Shown piece after piece: positions 59,390-64,000 of a DNA stretch of 64,000 nucleotides. This stretch comes from Heterobilharzia americana (Eukaryota; Platyhelminthes; Trematoda; Strigeidida; Schistosomatidae): assembly GCA_944470555.2 (NCBI GenBank), contig OX104134.1, forward strand, positions 50,955,890-51,019,889. Direction: 5' to 3'. Positions within the stretch are counted from its first letter, which is position 1. Each line of letters begins with the position of its first letter. The translations under genes were made by a program, and so were the position numbers. The notes below the pieces were generated by a model. The model made no database searches, was not told the origin of the DNA, and saw nothing but the letters and a program-made list of their open reading frames with translations.

Positions 59390-59485
59390 AGGACTTATCA
59401 GTCGGATGTATCTGCATTCCACTGGTTGTTGATTACCCCGCTGGGACTCAAGCCAAGCAGCCGTCGCCTTAAACACCAAAAAATC
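59390..59485 (-). mobile_element. Smα SINE copy S8, decayed
   Basis: Minus strand, in a presumed intron. Hammerhead region with core CTGATAA and AAAAC in place of GAAAC, linker with CCAGTGGAATGCAGATACATC, and a decayed B box (GCTTGAGTCCC). Inactive. Confidence 0.6.
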
Positions 59486-59534
59486 GCTCATCATGTTCGA
59501 ATCTGAATAGGAACACCAACACTTACTGGGATTC

Positions 59535-59690
59535 AAGCAATTCAAACAGAAGTGACCCCAAGCAGGGTGAAACGCACATCTTTCATTGTAATGAGAGACA
59601 TTACCAAGATCATAACCAAGACCTAGTTACAGGTAATATCGAAGTGTTTTCATAAGGAGCCCATGCGGCATTAAAAACTGAAGGATTTAG
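59535..59690 (+). mobile_element. Smα SINE remnant S9
   Basis: Plus strand: CCCCAAGCAGGGTGAAACGCAC matches stem II to stem III of the ribozyme, then CATTACCAAGATCATAACC and a head-like part in reverse (GGAGCCCATGCGGC). The promoter and CTGA core are missing. Confidence 0.5.
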
Positions 59691-60292
59691 GAATGCATAT
59701 CAACACCGGAAAATATCAATTATTTCCAATAATACATATGCGATGAGGCATATATAACAAACAACCACTAATGCTTGAAAACATCAAGAAGAAAGAAGCA
59801 TAGAATCTGTTTCGGCTGATTTATGCTTATCTACTGATTACATTTTACCTGATTTCAGAAATGTAATACGGGCACATGAAATTTCACAAATGCACACATC
59901 TTTACGCACCTAAACTTAGAAGAGCATTCGCTTGCTGAAGTAAAGGCATGCAGCATAGAAACAAGAATGAAGCTTTCATGAATAAATAAGAGTTTATAAC
60001 ATGGAATTTTTCAATGAAATTATGTATAACAAGAAATTAGTCTACATATGACTGCTGTTTAACTTTTACTTCACTAAAATAAGCCAATGTCAGGGTCTTG
60101 TTCAATATGCTAACCGATTTCTACCGACCAAGGGTATTACTAAAAACAAGTTGCTAACTTGTAGATACTTATTCGTGAAATGTATCCAAAACATGCAGGA
60201 AACTTGCACTCATTCTATCAGAGATTAGAATGTACACCACTCAGGATCACCGTTACACACATGGATGAAATGCTTCAAAGCAAGATAAAAGT

Positions 60293-60608
60293 ATTGATCT
60301 TGGTTACTAGTAGAGGAATCTCGAACGCACGTTTCGTCTTGTTTGGGACTCGTCAGCTGGATGTATCCGAACCCCAGTAAGTGATGTTTTCCCAACCGAG
60401 GCTCGAACCCAGTACCGTTCGTTTTAAACGCCAGAGCGTTACCCACTAAGCCACTGGAGCAAAATAGTCACCTCTTTTGCAGTGGATATCAACATAACAT
60501 GAATATCCATATCCAGCAGTATCAAGGCCTCCACACAAGAGCCCATCTGCCAACAGAGGTCGAGCAGTTCGACATCGTATAGCAACAGGAAATTACAAGT
60601 ATCATTAC
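60293..60608 (-). mobile_element. Smα SINE copy S10, full length
   Basis: Minus strand, 316 bp, the clearest full-length copy: head GTAATGATACTTGTAATTTCC (60608), CTCGACCTCTGTTGGCAG, TGGAGGCCTTGATACTGCTG, AGAGGTGACT, tRNA-like part (about 60462-60398) with A box TGGCTTAGTGGG and B box GGTTCGAGCCT, linker, hammerhead, and the end ACCAAGATCAAT at 60293. The promoter is internal, about 150 bp from the 5' end. The copy lies in the intron between the two main b561 exons, on the gene's sense strand. Confidence 0.85.
60308..60375 (-). ncRNA. Hammerhead ribozyme in Smα S10, core bases kept, stem I weakened
   Basis: Minus strand: core CTGACGA (60356-60350), stem II GTCC with AGAC (one mismatch), GAAA, stem III with A-U, C-G and G-C pairs and a TG loop, cleavage site GTT (an allowed NUH triplet). 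The 3' strand of stem I reads CGAGAT instead of CTGGAT, giving two mismatches, and the outer GCAG/CTGC helix is damaged. Weak or no activity expected. Confidence 0.6.
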
Positions 60609-60963
60609 TACAAGACAGAAGTAGATAAACTTGATTAAGTCATCAATATGAAGAGATATATGCACCTTGTTCATGTTTCACTGTCTAGTGTGGTGATTCA
60701 ACCTCAAACTAAGACCCCATTGGTGTTTGGACTGGTAGTATAAACTTGGTGGGGAGAGTTTTAATGAAATGCTTACGGTTTAGATTTAATGCATTAGTCA
60801 AGAGTTATTGTAGGGGTAAAAGCATATTGCATCTAGACATACAATCAATGCATACTACTTGATCGCGAGTTACTGTGAGCTTCATTATCCTCTGTAAATA
60901 CAATTTGTTAGTTAGTTGACAGTGTAAATAAAAAAAATGAATACCAGTCAGTGGCAGACTTAC

Positions 60964-61297
60964 ATTAATCAACGCCAATGAGAAAACGATTAAACCAAGA
61001 ATTGGATGTATATAGTACGGGTATGCAGTGGCTTGTGAATAGCCTTCACAATAGATGAAAATCAGTATTATACTGATACACATCAGGCCAACACAAATGC
61101 CTTGTAATATCCGATGTGATTGAAACCAAACACGTTCACCCAATAGGCCAGAATTAGGCCATACATCTTTATAATAACGTGCTAATATAGTGCCAATGCT
61201 AGCACACAATACCCAGGCTAATACCATTAGACAACCGTGAGTTTTGGCTATTGAAGATCCACGACCAGCTACACCAGTCATACTTCCATAGATAGGT
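60964..61297 (-). CDS. Cytochrome b561-like gene, exon with three heme-ligand histidines
   Basis: Minus strand. Acceptor TACGTCTTTTAG before 61297 (phase 2 intron) and donor AAT|GTAAGT after 60964; 334 nt, ending in phase 0 so that LALIN joins PFIALCRC of the next exon. The protein reads GRGSSIAKTHGCLMVLAWVL, then WFQSHRILQGICVGLMC and YYIHPILGLIVFSLALIN. The histidines in THG, QSHR and YIHP, plus NWIH in the next exon, are the four heme ligands expected of a b561 core; three membrane helices are visible. DOMON or reeler domains usually sit N-terminal of this core and must lie upstream. Ferric-chelate-reductase-1-like or stromal-cell-derived-receptor-2-like are the closest descriptions. Confidence 0.9.
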
Positions 61298-62147
61298 CTA
61301 AAAGACGTAAACAATAGCAAAGGAAAAAAAGAGAAAAAAAGATACTAAATAGAATTAAAGTTCACAAGCAGATATAAGGATCTATTCAGGTGCCGGAAGG
61401 GTTTCATTGGCGAAAGTAGTTGTTGAGTGATGGACATGACTATGCTATGGTTTATGAACTAATCACAGAAAATTTTAAATCAAGATTAAAATGTTTGTTG
61501 AAGTTTACCATGAGTGCGCCTAATCCTGGTTTAACTTATATCGTTATTATCAATGAGCTATCCAGATGTGTGAATTTGAGTTAGTGAACAAATTCGTACA
61601 GATAACAAAAATCCTTACAATTCAAGACAACAAATGGATTTCTAATATTCAAGCAAAGATAATAGACATCCACAAGTCTATCATAAAATTTCTGTCATTA
61701 ATTTAGAAGAGAAGCATAGGAGATTGTTTATTGGGAATTTGCAGTCGGCAATTACATTCTCGCGTTCGGTATTCCAGTAAGTACTGATCTTGCGCTTTAC
61801 ATTTCTGCTGAAAGTTGTGCATTCTCCTCTCCCGAATCGGAACTAGTCGATAGCTATCAGTGCTCGTATTCCTTAGTGCGGAGCTATATACTACTGATAT
61901 ACATTCTTATGAGTAGTGATCATCACAACCTAAAGTTTATAAAGTGGTTGGCCTGATTTTGATACTTTCTTACTGCTACGATTAATAACTCGCTGACTAA
62001 CTCTGAAGACTGGGAAAATCTAAAGCTAGTTTCGATCCACCAGACGATTCATTTGCGAAAAAAGGGGAATAAAAGTACCTTTATTCAAGTTACCGTGAAT
62101 AACAGGCGACAAGACAAAAAACCATATCAACAAAAGTGAATTTTTAC
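61298..62147. other. Presumed intron, nothing recognised
   Basis: Upstream of the exon at 60964-61297. No coding segment for a DOMON or reeler domain is recognisable on the minus strand. Confidence 0.4.
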
Positions 62148-62230
62148 TGATACTTGTAATTTCCCATTGCTATACAGGGTCGAATTGTTATACCTCTGTT
62201 GGCAGATGGGTCCTTTGTGAACTTCACATA
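62148..62230 (+). mobile_element. Smα head fragment
   Basis: Plus strand: GATACTTGTAATTTCCCATTG, TACAGGGTCGAATTG and CTCTGTTGGCAGATGGG match the head of Smα copy S10. No promoter or ribozyme follows. Confidence 0.65.
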
Positions 62231-62535
62231 GTGTGCTACTGTTTACAACTATTAAACAATTTTTTCCTTCCGACGAAATCATTCTCTTAGCTGTACGTTT
62301 GTGAATAAATAATAAAAAGAACAGAACATTCTAGAGTAATTCCTGGTCAAAGGTCAGCATAAAGTGCATCGCAAAGGACAGTTAGATAGGGGGGAGATAA
62401 ACAAAATGAATACAAAATAAAAATGGTTACATCTACAGACAGATAGATGGCATGGCGTGAGAAATCCTGATGAAAAATGGATACCCACTGAAATTTGTAG
62501 ATTAGAGTTTAAACCTGAAAAACGCCACAGTACGC

Positions 62536-62960
62536 GTGGATACTGCTCCGGAAAAGATTTCACTACTGAACCTAGAATTCAAAGGAGATAATGCGGCAGA
62601 TGTACTTAGAAAGAGGCCATCAAGATCCACAAACAGAACCTTCTTTGCCGCCAATCTTAGAACCGAATTCTCCTGTCAGACGCTCATCTGTCAGCACGCA
62701 AAGGATAAGCTGGACCAATGGGCTACATCAATGTGTGTATATCCGTTTACTTGCTCCTTTGGAGTCGAGTAAATCGGGCACACCATGCACCAGCTTATGC
62801 AACACACCGGCAAACACTGTCCAACTTGGCTGACAAGGGGAGAACAGAAATGCATCCTTAACTATGTAACAGAACACTTAGTAAACTCAGTACATTTGCC
62901 TCCTTTTGATAAGCCCTTTAAAATCCTGTAGAAAGTGAGACCAAGTCACTCAAAAGGAGC
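62536..62960 (+). pseudogene. Penelope-like GIY-YIG fragment, frameshifted
   Basis: Plus strand: FKGDNAADVLRKRPSRSTNR, then LRTEFSCQ, KDKLDQWATSMCVYPFTCSF (the YxFTCSCGASY block), a stop, then WLTRGEQKCILNYVTEHLVN. This is the linker and GIY-YIG region of the same broad family as 51590-52830. The residues after FTCS that should read GASYIGRT are lost to a stop (SFGVE*). The following AT-rich 1 kb may be the element's 3' part. Confidence 0.65.
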
Positions 62961-63796
62961 GAGACTAAGACATCTGGGCATAGCCGAAGCCTTAGTGATT
63001 CAAAAATTGAAACCCTTATTATGCATTCAACAGAAGTACGTAAAACCTTTTTCTTTGTCATGGTCATCGTAGGTTATCGAACACTCTAAATAACCAACAT
63101 GTGACGTGACTATCTTTTTTATTTTGTAATCATTTCGTTTATTTCCCTATTATGCAACTCTCCTTTGTAATGCAATTTATATTGACGTATGACCAGGAAC
63201 TACTCTGTTCACGGCTGTATGGTTAAGAGAATGATTTCATCGAAAAGAAAAATGTTTCTTCTCTGCATTCATGTGTTTTCCTGTGTTTAAATGAGATTGT
63301 TTCGATATCAAACAAATATTATCAATTTATCCAACTTTAGTTAGTTACGTTTTGTGTTGATTTTTCCATTCGTGCTTATATTAGATCTGAGTAAATGGGT
63401 TCGTGCTGTGATTGTAGTAGTGTTGGCATAAGAGTTTTGTTTACCCAAATAATAATTCGTCAATAAGTTGTGTCTTAGATATAATGTAATGTGCTCAATT
63501 TGTAAACCTGGTAGGTATTTATGATTTTCTCCTGAAGAAATTCCGGTAGAACAAAGTAGTCTATCGCAACGGTACTCAAGTGAGTTAAAATCAGCGTGAG
63601 ATCGATTCGCAAAAGAAAGTCATTTAGCCTTAGCTGAATATAAATGACATAGAGACTGAGAATGGAAAGTTTTATTTAAATGCATATATCTTAGTGTTTA
63701 TACGCCTTTATATATCCACGTCAAAATAAGAAGGGTAACCCCTAAATCTTCTCGTACCTAGAATTAGCTGAGTTTGAATAACATCTTAATATAGTG
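62961..63796. other. AT-rich, possibly Penelope-like 3' sequence
   Basis: No open frame with motifs. Its position after the GIY-YIG fragment suggests 3' untranslated element sequence, but I found no second copy in the window to confirm it. Confidence 0.3.
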
Positions 63797-63985
63797 AGCA
63801 ACATTGATCTTGGTAACTAGCAGAGGAATCCAGGAGGTGCATTTCGCCCTGTTTGGGACTCGTCAGCTGGGTGCATCTGCACCCCAATGAGTGACCCTTC
63901 GCATTAAACGCCAGAGCGTTAGCCACTAAGCCACTGGGGGTACTTGTAACGAGAAATTACAACTATCATTACAATAGTTAACAAC
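63797..63985 (-). mobile_element. Smα SINE copy S11 with promoter deletion
   Basis: Minus strand: head end AGTTGTAATTTCTCGTTAC (about 63975), A box TGGCTTAGTGGC, then a deletion of about 30 bp that removes the B box and linker, and the ribozyme. Core CTGACGA and GAAA are kept and stem II is nearly paired, but the cleavage site reads CTC without its pairing partner. Ends CACCAAG-like at GTTACCAAGATCAATG (63797). Confidence 0.75.
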
Positions 63986-64000
63986 AGTTTGATGTTGAAC

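Noticed and set aside
1..64000. CRISPR arrays, bacterial operons or phage genes
   Set aside because: No regularly spaced repeats or prokaryotic gene organisation; repeats and split exons are eukaryotic.

Overview
This window looks like a repeat-rich stretch of a schistosome (trematode blood fluke) nuclear genome. The evidence is: copies of the Smα type of tRNA-derived element carrying a hammerhead ribozyme; two copies of an SR2-like RTE retrotransposon; Penelope-like elements with GIY-YIG domains; AT-rich non-coding DNA with long TA tracts; and one intron-rich gene with GT-AG splice sites. The species within Schistosoma cannot be fixed from what I see. Element family letters used below (Smα, B, D, T, E) are labels for this window only.

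Layout. From 1 to about 49,000 I see no convincing host gene: it is old and young mobile DNA. Landmarks are an Smα copy with an intact hammerhead ribozyme (551-795), two nearly identical defective RTE copies in the same orientation (3914-7210 and 13574-16887), clusters of family B SINEs (2394-2750, 7531-7785, 9286-9755, 10490-11415, 19740-20250), a tRNA-like family T SINE (11645-11960), non-LTR retrotransposon remnants (26360-27720, 30105-30790, 36840-38130, 46985-47290), a Penelope-like locus whose two outward-facing 3' ends form an almost perfect 255-bp inverted repeat (33629-35199), and a SINE palindrome of about 645 bp (42005-42649).

From about 49,090 to at least 61,297 the minus strand carries the only host gene I can support. 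It encodes the cytochrome b561 part of a membrane oxidoreductase of the DOMON/ferric-chelate-reductase-1 kind. Two exons (60964-61297 and 58094-58352) join in phase and carry four histidines placed like the heme ligands of the family. A likely last exon lies at 49091-49183. The N-terminal exons are beyond the window or unrecognised, and at least one linking exon is missing from my model. The introns hold six Smα copies in mixed orientation, a Penelope-like element, other SINEs and two long TA tracts.

The most interesting signal is that three different tRNA-derived SINE families (Smα, B and D) carry the same type I hammerhead ribozyme at the same place, just 3' of the tRNA-like promoter. All three stems differ in sequence between families but stay base-paired. 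Smα hammerheads are known; I do not recall descriptions of the B and D versions, and a literature and database search would be needed. The second recurring theme is inverted pairing: SINEs and a Penelope-like element repeatedly occur as head-to-head or tail-to-tail dimers.
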